A DNA stretch of 64,000 bases from Novosphingobium sp. KA1 (GTDB lineage: Bacteria; Pseudomonadota; Alphaproteobacteria; Sphingomonadales; Sphingomonadaceae): positions 2,877,001-2,941,000 of the forward strand of contig NZ_CP021247.1 in NCBI RefSeq assembly GCF_017309955.1. Direction: 5' to 3'. Numbering within the stretch: the first letter of the stretch is position 1; every line of letters begins with the position of its first letter. This document shows positions 1 through 8,023 of the stretch, piece after piece. The notes beneath the pieces were generated by a model, which was not told where the DNA came from, did no database searches, and saw only the letters and a list, made by a program, of their open reading frames with translations. Made by a program: the position numbers and the translations under genes.

Positions 1-756
1 CAGCCGGCGATCATGGCCAATGCCATCGCCGTCCTGCGCGTGCTGGAGAAGGAAGGCGGCATCTCGCTCGCCGACAAGGCGGACTTCGTCGCCGGTCACT
101 CGCTGGGTGAATATACCGCGCTTTGCGCCGCCGGTGCCTTCAGCCTTGCCGACACCGCGCGCCTGCTGAAGCTGCGCGGGCAGTCGATGCAGGCGGCCGT
201 TCCGGTCGGCCTTGGCGCCATGGCCGCGCTGCTCGGCGCCGATATCGAAAAGGCGACCGCGCTGGCCGAGGCTACAGCCGAAGGTCAGGTCTGCACCGTC
301 GCCAACGACAACGACCCCACGCAGGTCGTGATCTCCGGACACAAGGAAGCCATCGAGCGTGCCGTCGCGCTGGTGAAGGACCACGGGATCAAGCGCGGCG
401 TGCTGCTGCCGGTCTCGGCCCCGTTCCACTGCCCGCTGATGCAGCCCGCTGCCGATGCCATGGCCGAGGCGCTGGCCAAGACCCCTCCGGGCAGTCTGCA
501 CGTGCCGCTGTTCGCCAATGTCACCGCCTCGGTCGTTACCGATCCCGCCGAAGTCCAGCGCCTGCTGGTCGAGCAGGTCACCGGCCGCGTCCGCTGGCGC
601 GAAAGCGCGATCGCCATGCGCGAGGCGGGCGTCGAGACGTTCGTGGAACTGGGCGGCAAGGTGCTCGGCCCGATGATCAAGCGTTCGGCCGGTGAGGTGG
701 AGGTGATCTCCGCCGTGACCATGGCCGAGATCGAGGAACTGGCAAAGGGCCTCTGA
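1..756 (+). CDS. fabD: Malonyl-CoA:ACP transacylase, 3' part
   Basis: The enzyme transfers malonyl from CoA to acyl carrier protein, which starts fatty acid elongation in the cytoplasm. The reading frame is open from base 1, so the gene begins upstream of the window and the N-terminal GQGSQ region is not visible. The nucleophile motif GHSLGEY is present, with its Ser codon at 100-102, followed by the family's SAPFHCPLM segment carrying the catalytic His. The C-terminus is complete. fabG follows 117 bases downstream on the same strand, the usual pairing in fatty acid synthesis clusters. The identification is secure; only the 5' end is missing. Confidence 0.96.
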   Translation, partial: QPAIMANAIAVLRVLEKEGGISLADKADFVAGHSLGEYTALCAAGAFSLADTARLLKLRGQSMQAAVPVGLGAMAALLGADIEKATALAEATAEGQVCTVANDNDPTQVVISGHKEAIERAVALVKDHGIKRGVLLPVSAPFHCPLMQPAADAMAEALAKTPPGSLHVPLFANVTASVVTDPAEVQRLLVEQVTGRVRWRESAIAMREAGVETFVELGGKVLGPMIKRSAGEVEVISAVTMAEIEELAKGL

Positions 757-873
757 TCGGGGCCCTGATCGGCGTGCCGGGCTTGACCCGGAGCCCTCTA
801 AGGTTTGAAGAAAGGCCCCGTCCAGCGGGCCGTCGCCGCCGTTCAGGCAGGCGATTCACGGAGATTTGAAAAG

Positions 874-1638
874 ATGTTCAACCTCAATGGAATGACCGCC
901 CTCGTCACTGGCGCCTCGGGCGGCATCGGCTCCGCCGTTGCCCGCGCGCTGGCCGCGCAGGGTGCGCGCCTTGCCATCTCGGGCTCGAACGCGGACAAGC
1001 TGCGCGCCTTCCGCGACGAACTGGACGAGCACACCCCGCAGCATCTGCAGGACGTCGACCACGTCGCCATCGCCTGCAACCTGGGCGATGCCGATCAGGT
1101 GGAGAAGCTGGTTCCCGCCGCGCTCGAATCGCTGGGCAAGATCGACATCCTGATCAACAACGCCGGTATCACCCGCGACAACCTCGCCATGCGCATGAAG
1201 GACGAGGAGTGGGATCAGGTCATCAAGATCAACCTCGAATCGACCTTCCGCCTGATGCGCGCCGTGACCAAGCCGATGATGAAGGCGCGCTTCGGCCGCA
1301 TCATCAACGTCACCTCGGTCGTCGGCACCACCGGCAATCCCGGCCAGATGAACTACTGCGCGGCGAAGGGCGGCATCACTGCCATGTCGAAGAGCCTCGC
1401 GCAGGAACTCGCCAGCCGTAACGTCACCGTGAACTGCATTGCGCCGGGCTTCATCCGCACCGCGATGACCGATGTGCTGCCCGATGCGCAGAAGGACGCG
1501 CTGAACGGCCGCATCCCGATGGGCCGCATGGGCGAGGGCGAGGATATCGCCGCCGCCGCCGTGTTCCTGGCCTCGAAGGAAGCGGGCTACGTCACCGGCC
1601 AGACGATCCACGTCAACGGCGGCATGGTGATGATCTGA
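874..1638 (+). CDS. fabG: 3-oxoacyl-ACP reductase
   Basis: This NADPH-dependent short-chain dehydrogenase reduces 3-oxoacyl-ACP in the fatty acid elongation cycle. The 254-residue protein has the cofactor motif TGASGGIG near residue 11, the NNAG motif, and the catalytic Ser-Tyr-Lys arrangement around NYCAAKGG. The ATG at 874 is chosen over a TTG at 805 because a GGAG lies ten bases before it and the protein then starts as the family does (MFNLNGMTALVTGA). It lies downstream of fabD and was probably transcribed with it. The length is typical. Confidence 0.97.
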   Translation: MFNLNGMTALVTGASGGIGSAVARALAAQGARLAISGSNADKLRAFRDELDEHTPQHLQDVDHVAIACNLGDADQVEKLVPAALESLGKIDILINNAGITRDNLAMRMKDEEWDQVIKINLESTFRLMRAVTKPMMKARFGRIINVTSVVGTTGNPGQMNYCAAKGGITAMSKSLAQELASRNVTVNCIAPGFIRTAMTDVLPDAQKDALNGRIPMGRMGEGEDIAAAAVFLASKEAGYVTGQTIHVNGGMVMI

Positions 1639-1642
1639 GGCC

Positions 1643-2107
1643 ATGTCGGGTGCCGTGGGGATCGTGAAGGTCGAAGCCTGCGATCCGCGCGGTCCCGATG
1701 CCGCCTCAGTGATAGAGCGCCTCTCCGGGGCGCTCGTCACCCTCACCGGCGACGGTGGTACGTCGTCGTTCGATCCGACGGATGTTCTCGTCCCCCGCGC
1801 GCTGTTCGTCATCGCGCGGGTGGGGCAGGGCGCGGTGATCGGCTGCGGTGCCTATCGGCCGCTTGAAGGCGATGTGGCCGAAATCAAGCGCATGTATGCC
1901 GAGCAGGGTTGCGGCGGGGCGATCCTCGCCCATCTCGAAGCGGCGGCGCTTGCCGATGGCTACCGGGCAGCGTCACTTTCCACCCGGCGGGTGAACGCGC
2001 GTGCGGTCTCGTTTTACGAACGGCATGGCTACAGCGAAATCGCGCCTTACGGCCGTTATGCGGATCGGCCGCAATCGATCTGTCTCGGGAAGATGCTCAG
2101 GCCCTAG
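1643..2107 (+). CDS. GNAT family N-acetyltransferase
   Basis: This 154-residue protein looks like a GNAT acyl-CoA-dependent acetyltransferase. The motif A region reads EIKRMYAEQGCGGAILAHLEAAA and is followed by a C-terminal segment with RAVSFYERHGYSEI, which is typical of the fold. The substrate cannot be told from the sequence. It starts four bases after the fabG stop, so it is probably in the same transcript. Its stop codon overlaps the stop of the convergent gene at 2104 through a CTAG, leaving no room for a terminator between them. Confidence 0.85.
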   Translation: MSGAVGIVKVEACDPRGPDAASVIERLSGALVTLTGDGGTSSFDPTDVLVPRALFVIARVGQGAVIGCGAYRPLEGDVAEIKRMYAEQGCGGAILAHLEAAALADGYRAASLSTRRVNARAVSFYERHGYSEIAPYGRYADRPQSICLGKMLRP

Positions 2108-2469
2108 TCGCGAACGGCGCCGTCGGCGTCGACGATCCTGGCGCCCAGCTTTCCGGCGATGTCCCGCGCGACGGCGAGGATCGAGTGTCCGTCCGGCTCG
2201 GGATCCGGCGCGCTGAAGCTGATGGTGCCGTTGGGCGACCACCAGAGTGCCCGCAGCCAGCCGTCATAGCCGTCACGCCACACTTCCACGTCGCCGCCGC
2301 GATTGGGCATCACCACCCATTCCTGCGTGACCGGATTGAGTGCATTGGCGTCGCCCTCGGCCAGTCTGACACCGTCCATGCCCGTGACTGCCTGCCTCCA
2401 TTCGGGCAGGGTTATCGGCTTGATTTCGCCGCTCTCATCCTTGCGTTCAATGCGCAGACCGTAAGACAA
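2104..2469 (-). CDS. Conserved-looking hypothetical protein, TTG start
   Basis: I do not recognise a function. The 121-residue product begins (M)SYGLRIERKDESGEI and contains several Trp residues (EWRQAV, WRDGYDGWLRALWW), with no signal peptide or membrane segment. The longer frame up to 2526 is less likely. A TTG at 2469-2467 has a GGGAGG at 2483-2478, eight bases before it, which is an excellent ribosome binding site, and no other start has one. The gene is convergent with the acetyltransferase and divergent from dnaN. Confidence 0.72.
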   Translation of the reverse strand: MSYGLRIERKDESGEIKPITLPEWRQAVTGMDGVRLAEGDANALNPVTQEWVVMPNRGGDVEVWRDGYDGWLRALWWSPNGTISFSAPDPEPDGHSILAVARDIAGKLGARIVDADGAVRD

Positions 2470-2768
2470 GTCGTTAGCCTCCCACGATTTCGGGGGATTG
2501 GAGGTGCAGTGCAGCATGCTCTGCACTGACGCTCAGGGCAAGCGGAAGGTGCTGCGAAGGCGATATCGGGCCTTCTTCGTGCGGCAAGGCGGGCGAACGA
2601 GCGGAAATCGCGCGAGAAACCCCCGATTTATCCCCAGATTCGCCGGTTCCAGGCCATTACTCGCTTGCCGCAAGCCTTACGTTCGTTAGAGATATTCGTC
2701 CTGAAATTCGGGATTGTCCGTGTCATCCGGGCGTCCCAAGCCCGACCTAAGGGGGACCTGAGGCTGAC
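2470..2768. other. Divergent region upstream of dnaN
   Basis: About 300 bases separate the TTG-start gene from dnaN. I see an 8-base inverted repeat (2507-2514 with 2521-2528, loop CATGCT) and one near-consensus DnaA box, TTATCCCCA, at 2628-2636. The short open frame at 2498-2689 has no ribosome binding site and is not credible. The promoter of dnaN must lie here, but no clear -35/-10 pair stands out. Confidence 0.4.
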
Positions 2769-3887
2769 ATGAAGGCCACCATCGAACGTTCCACGCTCCT
2801 GCGCTGCCTTAGTCACGTGCAGTCCGTCGTCGAGCGGCGCAACACCATTCCCATCCTCTCGAACGTGCTGATCGAGGCATCGGGCACCGGCTCCCTGCGC
2901 ATCATGGCGACTGACCTCGACTTGCAGGTCGTCGAAACCCTCGGCGCGGTTTCGGTCGAGCAGGCCGGCGCCATCACCGTTTCGGCGCACCTCCTGTTCG
3001 ACATCGCGCGCAAGCTGCCCGATGGCAGTCAGGTCAGCCTTGATGCCGCCGACAACCGCATGGTGGTAAAGGCCGGTCGCAGCCGCTTCCAGTTGCCAAC
3101 GCTGCCGCGCGACGATTTCCCGGTCATCGCCGAGGGTGAGCTGCCGACCAGCTTCGAGATCCCAGCCGCCGTGCTGGGCCAGCTGATCGACCGTACCCGT
3201 TTCGCGATCTCGACCGAGGAAACGCGCTACTACCTCAACGGCATTTTCCTCCACGTCACCGACGAGGAACTGAAGGCCGCCGCGACCGACGGTCACCGCC
3301 TGGCCCGCTTTACGCTGCCCCGTCCCGACGGTGCACAGGGGATGCCCGACGTGATCGTGCCGCGTAAGTGCGTGGGCGAACTGCGCAAGCTTCTGGAAGA
3401 AGCGCTGGACACCAACGTTCTGGTGGATCTCTCTGCCAGCAAGGTGCGCTTCACGCTGGGCGGCGAGCACGGTGTGGTGCTGACCAGCAAGCTGATCGAC
3501 GGCACGTTCCCGGACTATACCCGGGTGATCCCGACCGGCAACGACAAGCTGTTGCGCATCGATCCCAAGAGCTTCTTCGAAGGAGTCGACCGCGTGGCGA
3601 CCATCGCCACCGAGAAGACTCGCGCCGTCAAGATGGCGCTGGAGCAGGACCGCGTGACACTGTCGGTCACTTCGCCCGACAACGGTACGGCTGCGGAAGA
3701 AGTTCCCGCGGACTATTCGGCCGATGGCTTCGAGATCGGCTTCAATGCCAATTATCTCAAGGACATCCTCGGTCAGATCGACGGCGACACGGTCGAACTG
3801 CACCTTGCTGATGCCGGTGCGCCGACGCTGATCCGTCAGGACGACAAGAGTCCGGCGCTCTACGTGCTGATGCCGATGCGCGTCTGA
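2769..3887 (+). CDS. dnaN: DNA polymerase III beta sliding clamp
   Basis: The ring-shaped clamp tethers DNA polymerase III to DNA. The 372-residue length fits the family. The N-terminus (MKATIERSTLLRCLSHVQSVVERRNTIPIL) and the C-terminal ending YVLMPMRV are diagnostic of the three-domain clamp. A GAGG lies six bases before the ATG. dnaA and recF do not flank it, so the gene is apparently away from the classical dnaA-dnaN-recF arrangement, as in several alphaproteobacteria. A strong intrinsic terminator follows at 3915-3944. Confidence 0.98.
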   Translation: MKATIERSTLLRCLSHVQSVVERRNTIPILSNVLIEASGTGSLRIMATDLDLQVVETLGAVSVEQAGAITVSAHLLFDIARKLPDGSQVSLDAADNRMVVKAGRSRFQLPTLPRDDFPVIAEGELPTSFEIPAAVLGQLIDRTRFAISTEETRYYLNGIFLHVTDEELKAAATDGHRLARFTLPRPDGAQGMPDVIVPRKCVGELRKLLEEALDTNVLVDLSASKVRFTLGGEHGVVLTSKLIDGTFPDYTRVIPTGNDKLLRIDPKSFFEGVDRVATIATEKTRAVKMALEQDRVTLSVTSPDNGTAAEEVPADYSADGFEIGFNANYLKDILGQIDGDTVELHLADAGAPTLIRQDDKSPALYVLMPMRV

Positions 3888-3914
3888 CTTCGCTGAACCG
3901 CACACGAACAAAAC

Positions 3915-3944
3915 GGGCCGGGACGTAAGTCTCGGCCCTTTTTT
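3915..3944 (+). terminator. Intrinsic terminator of dnaN
   Basis: Ten-base stem GGGCCGGGAC (3915-3924) and GTCTCGGCCC (3929-3938) with a GTAA (GNRA-type) tetraloop and one G-U pair, followed by six T residues. It lies 27 bases after the dnaN stop. Confidence 0.93.
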
Positions 3945-3975
3945 GTTCCGGGGGATTGTTCGCGTCGGCGCGGGG

Positions 3976-6045
3976 TCAGGCGACCGCGCTGCGCCCATCA
4001 CCCGGCTGCGCGAAGTAGGCCGGAACGTCGTCTGCCTCGATCGGCTTGCTGTAGTAGTAGCCCTGGAGGTGGGTGCAGCCAGCGTCGAGGGTGGCGTCGA
4101 TCAGGTGCTCCTCGCTGATCCCTTCGGCCACCACTTCGGCGCCGACATGGCGAGCCATGGTCACGGCTGCTTCCAGCACGGCCATCGAGGCCGGGTCCTG
4201 GTCGAGATCCATGACGAGGCTACGATCCAGCTTCATGCGGTCGAACTTGAAGCTCTTGACCATCGAGAGCGACGAATAGCCGGTGCCGAAATCGTCGAGC
4301 GCGATGCGGAAGCCGAGGTTGCGCAAGAGGTTCAGCGTCAGCAGCGCACGTGTGTTTCGTTCGATCGAGAGTGATTCGGTGACTTCGAGGAACAGTCGCT
4401 GCGGGGCGATGCCATGGCGGCTGCAGGCATCGAGCAGGAAAGCACTGAAACCGTCATGCTGGAGTTGCAGCGGCGAGAGGTTCAGGCTCATCGTCATGCC
4501 TGGCCAGTGGGCGAAGTCGGCCAGCGCACGCCGGATGATCCATTCGCCCAGGCGCACCATCTGTCCGCTGCGTTCGGCGGCGGGAATGAAGGTCGAGGGC
4601 GGCACTTCGCCCAGATCCGGGTGGTGCCAGCGCACCAGTGCCTCCACTTCGCCGCCGCCCGCCGTGCCGGCTACGGCGTGGATCGGCTGGTACACCATGC
4701 GCAACTGGCCCTGTTCGAAGGCGCCTTCGAGATCCTTTTCCAGCGCCCGGTCGACGGCACGCTCCTCGGCCATTTGCGGGGCGAAGCAGGTGGCTGCGTT
4801 GCGGCCGCTTTTCTTGGAGACATAAAGCGCCATGTCCGCCTGACGGAGCAGTTCGTCGATATCGACCGTGGGGGTGTCGCCTCCTGCTTCGGCAACACCA
4901 ATCGAAACCGTGATTGCCACTGAATATTCGCCGAGACTGAAGGGTGTACGCATGGCGCCCGTGAGGCGCGCGGCGAGCGAATAGGCGGTTTCGTCGTCCT
5001 CCGGCTCGATGCAGATGGCAAACTCGTCGCCGCCCACGCGTGCAACGATGCCGGTCTCGCCCAGTGCTGCCTTGAGGCGCGCGCCGATCAGGCGAACCAG
5101 ATCGTCACCGGCGGCGTGGCCGTAGTCGTCGTTGATATGCTTGAAGCGGTCGATATCGACGACCATGCAGGCGAAACGGCGGTGCGGCGCGGCACTGAAC
5201 AGCCAGGCAACGTCTTCCTGGAAGGCGCGGCGATTGGGCAGGCCGGTTGCTGGGTCGCTGAAGGCAAGGTTCTTCACGGCCTTGGCATTGCGCCGGAATG
5301 TTTCCAGCGGGCCGGAAAGGTCCTGCAATTCCTTGAGGCGGAACGAACCGATGGCGATGTCGAGGTCGCCGTCCGCAAGGGCTTGCAGGGATCGGTGCAT
5401 GCGCCGGATCGCGGGAAGGATGTTGCGGAGCATGTCGAGCAGCACCAGCGAAACGATCAGGATCGTCACCAGGCCGGCGCAGAGCACCAGCAATTGCCAG
5501 CGTGCGGCCGATGAGACGAGGCGCTGCTGCGCGGCCTCGCGGTCGGCGTGGGCCCGCTCGACGATACGCTTGGCCAGTGTGGCCATCGCGTCGTTGCGCG
5601 ATTCGATGCGGGCGACGAGCGCCCCCCCATTGTTGGTGCCCGATTGGACCTGCATGATCGCGGCGACATGGCGATCGAGATCGGCAAATGGATCGGCCGC
5701 TTCCGGCAGATCGTAGAGTGCCATGCCGCTGTTGCGCAGCTTGCCCAACCGGTCGCCGATGGCCATGGCAGCATCTGTCAGTTCGTTGCCGGTATCGTCG
5801 TTGGCGGCAAGGCCGCGGTTGGTGGCCATGCGCAGCTTGCCGACCGCTTCGGCAAACTGGTCGGCGTTTTCGGCAATCGCCGAGGCGTGGACAAGCGCGT
5901 CACCATCGTGTCGCAGTCCGAAGGCCTCACGCTGGGTCACCACCTGCAGAAGCACGCTGGCCACGACGATGAGTGCGAGCGCGCCGACCAGGCGCGTTTC
6001 CAGCGACGCGAAGAGCCGGCCTATCGCCGGTTTGAAGGAGGACAT
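3976..6045 (-). CDS. Membrane GGDEF-EAL protein (c-di-GMP turnover)
   Basis: The 689-residue protein is predicted to make and/or hydrolyse cyclic di-GMP at the inner membrane. A transmembrane helix (about 19-37), a periplasmic helical sensor region (about 40-180), a second helix (about 183-205) and a HAMP-like linker precede a GGDEF domain (GGDEF at 338-342) and an EAL domain (EAL at 468-470, with the downstream DDFGTGYSS). Both catalytic signatures are intact, so both activities are possible. The RxxD inhibitory site normally five residues before GGDEF is absent (GETG instead). The ligand is unknown. The gene is convergent with dnaN. Confidence 0.93.
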   Translation of the reverse strand: MSSFKPAIGRLFASLETRLVGALALIVVASVLLQVVTQREAFGLRHDGDALVHASAIAENADQFAEAVGKLRMATNRGLAANDDTGNELTDAAMAIGDRLGKLRNSGMALYDLPEAADPFADLDRHVAAIMQVQSGTNNGGALVARIESRNDAMATLAKRIVERAHADREAAQQRLVSSAARWQLLVLCAGLVTILIVSLVLLDMLRNILPAIRRMHRSLQALADGDLDIAIGSFRLKELQDLSGPLETFRRNAKAVKNLAFSDPATGLPNRRAFQEDVAWLFSAAPHRRFACMVVDIDRFKHINDDYGHAAGDDLVRLIGARLKAALGETGIVARVGGDEFAICIEPEDDETAYSLAARLTGAMRTPFSLGEYSVAITVSIGVAEAGGDTPTVDIDELLRQADMALYVSKKSGRNAATCFAPQMAEERAVDRALEKDLEGAFEQGQLRMVYQPIHAVAGTAGGGEVEALVRWHHPDLGEVPPSTFIPAAERSGQMVRLGEWIIRRALADFAHWPGMTMSLNLSPLQLQHDGFSAFLLDACSRHGIAPQRLFLEVTESLSIERNTRALLTLNLLRNLGFRIALDDFGTGYSSLSMVKSFKFDRMKLDRSLVMDLDQDPASMAVLEAAVTMARHVGAEVVAEGISEEHLIDATLDAGCTHLQGYYYSKPIEADDVPAYFAQPGDGRSAVA

Positions 6046-6213
6046 CTAAGCACCCGTATTCCTTGCAGGCCCGGACATGGTGTTTATCTTCCGGTGCCTA
6101 ATCTGAATCGAGCGGGTGCCTAGGCTAAAACTTCTAATAAACTAGAAGAATTGGAGAAATTTATTTTCCGAAACTGTCATGAAGATGTAATAATTTTTGG
6201 AGTTGAGACTGCG

Positions 6214-6522
6214 TCAGTTCGGTGCTGGTTCGTTGAGCGGCAGCACCAGCACGGCGTTAAGGTCGTCGAGGTCGAATGCGCCGGCCTTGGCATAGCGAAC
6301 CTTGCCGGTGCGATCGATGATGAAATTGGTGGGTACGCCGGTGAGCGGTCCGTAGGGGCCTCTGATGCGCTTCACGGCCGGGATCGCCATGGTGTTGAAC
6401 AGGGTCTTGAGGCGGTAGGCCGGAAGCGAGCCTTCGGTGGTGATCGCGAAGACGCGCAGGCCGTGCTTGCGCTGCAAGGCGTAATACTTGTCCAGAGCCG
6501 GCAGTTCGGTGCGGCAGGGCCG
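6214..6522 (-). pseudogene. Redoxin (TlpA/thioredoxin-like) remnant, N-terminal half missing
   Basis: The last 101 codons encode a recognisable thioredoxin-fold C-terminal half: PCRTELPALDKYY, then the cis-Pro region GVPTNFIIDRTGKVRY. The frame has no start codon near its beginning. Homology begins at the second half of the active-site motif (the PC of a WCxPC) within six bases of the stop codon of the upstream reductase gene (TAA at 6527-6525). This looks like a deletion that fused the two loci and removed the signal peptide and the first catalytic cysteine. It is almost certainly non-functional. Confidence 0.82.
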
Positions 6523-6524
6523 CG

Positions 6525-7844
6525 TTACTGTTTTCCGGCAGCCTCGATCATGCGTTCGACTTCCACGAACTTTTCGCGCGGAGAGCCGGTGCGTGCATTG
6601 GCGATCTCGGCTTCGTCGATCTTCAGCCAGTCCGCGAATTTGACGTAGTCTATCCCGCGCCGGGCGGCGAGGGCGTCGAAACCGGGACGGCCGGGCTTCC
6701 CGGAATCGCCGGTGAGGTCGGCTGCGATCTTTTCGGCGATGGCGAAGCCGTCCGGCCGGTTGGTGCCGATGGTCCCGGTGGGGCCGCGCCGCGCCCATCC
6801 CACGCAGTAGAGGCCCGGTGCGATCCGCCCCTCTGTGTTGGCGAAGCGGCCGAGGTCGTGGTCGTAGGGCACATCGGGGATCGGCGAGGTCTGGTAGCCG
6901 ATGCAGGAGACCACGAGACCTGCGGGGATGCGGTAGGTTTCGCCGGTGCCGATGGCCTTGCCATCTTCCAGCCGCGTACGCTCGACCTCGACCGCCTCGA
7001 CTTTGCCTTCGCCAAGGATGGCGCGGGGAGCGGCAAAGAAGTCGAAGTCGATCTCGACCTCGCGCTCTGTGCAAGGGGCGGTGCCGGGTTCGGGTATCTT
7101 GCTAAAGGCGCGCAGATGGTCGACCGCCTTGCGTTGTCCGGCCTCGAGTGCGGCATCGGCACGTTCGGGCGGCAGGTCGGCGGCATCGACATGCGGGCAC
7201 GCGCGCGAGAGGTGGGCGATCTCACCCAGTTCCTTGGCCGTCATGGTGATCTGATGTGGTCCGCGCCGACCGAGGATGACGATGCGGCGCACCCGCGATG
7301 CCGTTAGCGTTTCAAGTGCATGGGTGACGATGTCGGACCCCTCGAACTCCGTCTGCGACTTGGCAAGGATTCGCGCGACGTCGAGTGCGACATTGCCGTT
7401 GCCGATCACCACGGCGGTTTCACCGGAAAGGTCGGGTGCCAGCGAGGAGAAGTTGGGATGGCCGTTGTACCAGCCGACAAAGGCGGCGGACCCGAAAACG
7501 TTGGCGAGGCCGTCGCCCGGCACGCCGAGCTTGCGGTCGCCCGGCGCGCCGGTGGCCAGTACGACGGCATCGTAGAGGTCCTGGAGTTCGCCGATGGTGA
7601 CGTCGCGGCCGATCATCACGTTGCCGACAAAGCGTACGTTGTCGGTGAGCGCGGTGGCCTCGTAGCGGCGGGAGACGCCCTTGATCGACTGGTGGTCGGG
7701 GGCGACGCCGTTGCGGATCAGTCCGAAGGGTACCGGCATGGCATCGAAGATGTCGACCCGCACATCGTCGCGCCACTGCCTGAGCGCCGCTTCCGCCGTG
7801 TAGTAGCCGGCCGGACCCGATCCCACGATTGCGATATGTCGCAT
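6525..7844 (-). CDS. Ferredoxin-NADP(+) reductase, adrenodoxin reductase type
   Basis: This FAD enzyme moves electrons between NADPH and ferredoxin, probably for cytochrome P450 or Rieske oxygenase systems. The 439-residue protein has an N-terminal FAD motif (VGSGPAGYYTAEAAL), a central NADP motif (VIGNGNVALDVARIL) and the GWARRGPTGTIGTNR segment typical of the FprA/adrenodoxin reductase family. The ATG at 7844 is chosen because GGGAG stands nine bases before it and it starts directly at the FAD strand (MRHIAIVG); the longer frame to 7925 adds only a non-homologous tail. No ferredoxin gene lies beside it. A truncated redoxin abuts its 3' end. Confidence 0.92.
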   Translation of the reverse strand: MRHIAIVGSGPAGYYTAEAALRQWRDDVRVDIFDAMPVPFGLIRNGVAPDHQSIKGVSRRYEATALTDNVRFVGNVMIGRDVTIGELQDLYDAVVLATGAPGDRKLGVPGDGLANVFGSAAFVGWYNGHPNFSSLAPDLSGETAVVIGNGNVALDVARILAKSQTEFEGSDIVTHALETLTASRVRRIVILGRRGPHQITMTAKELGEIAHLSRACPHVDAADLPPERADAALEAGQRKAVDHLRAFSKIPEPGTAPCTEREVEIDFDFFAAPRAILGEGKVEAVEVERTRLEDGKAIGTGETYRIPAGLVVSCIGYQTSPIPDVPYDHDLGRFANTEGRIAPGLYCVGWARRGPTGTIGTNRPDGFAIAEKIAADLTGDSGKPGRPGFDALAARRGIDYVKFADWLKIDEAEIANARTGSPREKFVEVERMIEAAGKQ

Positions 7845-8023
7845 GGACTTGCTCTCCCTCGATGGGGTGCACCGGGCGTGAACCCCGTCATGTCTCAGGC
7901 AAACATGCGGCAGCCCGTTCGGCAAGCAAAAACGGTGTCGGTCCGTCGTGTTCGGCGTTTAGAGAGTGGTGTTGTTAGGGTTTGTCGGTCCCCGCAAATT
8001 CAGTGTTTCTGCGGTAAGGGACC

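Noticed and set aside
2498..2689. 63-codon frame upstream of dnaN
   Set aside because: Basic low-complexity product, no ribosome binding site, overlaps the region expected to hold the dnaN promoter.
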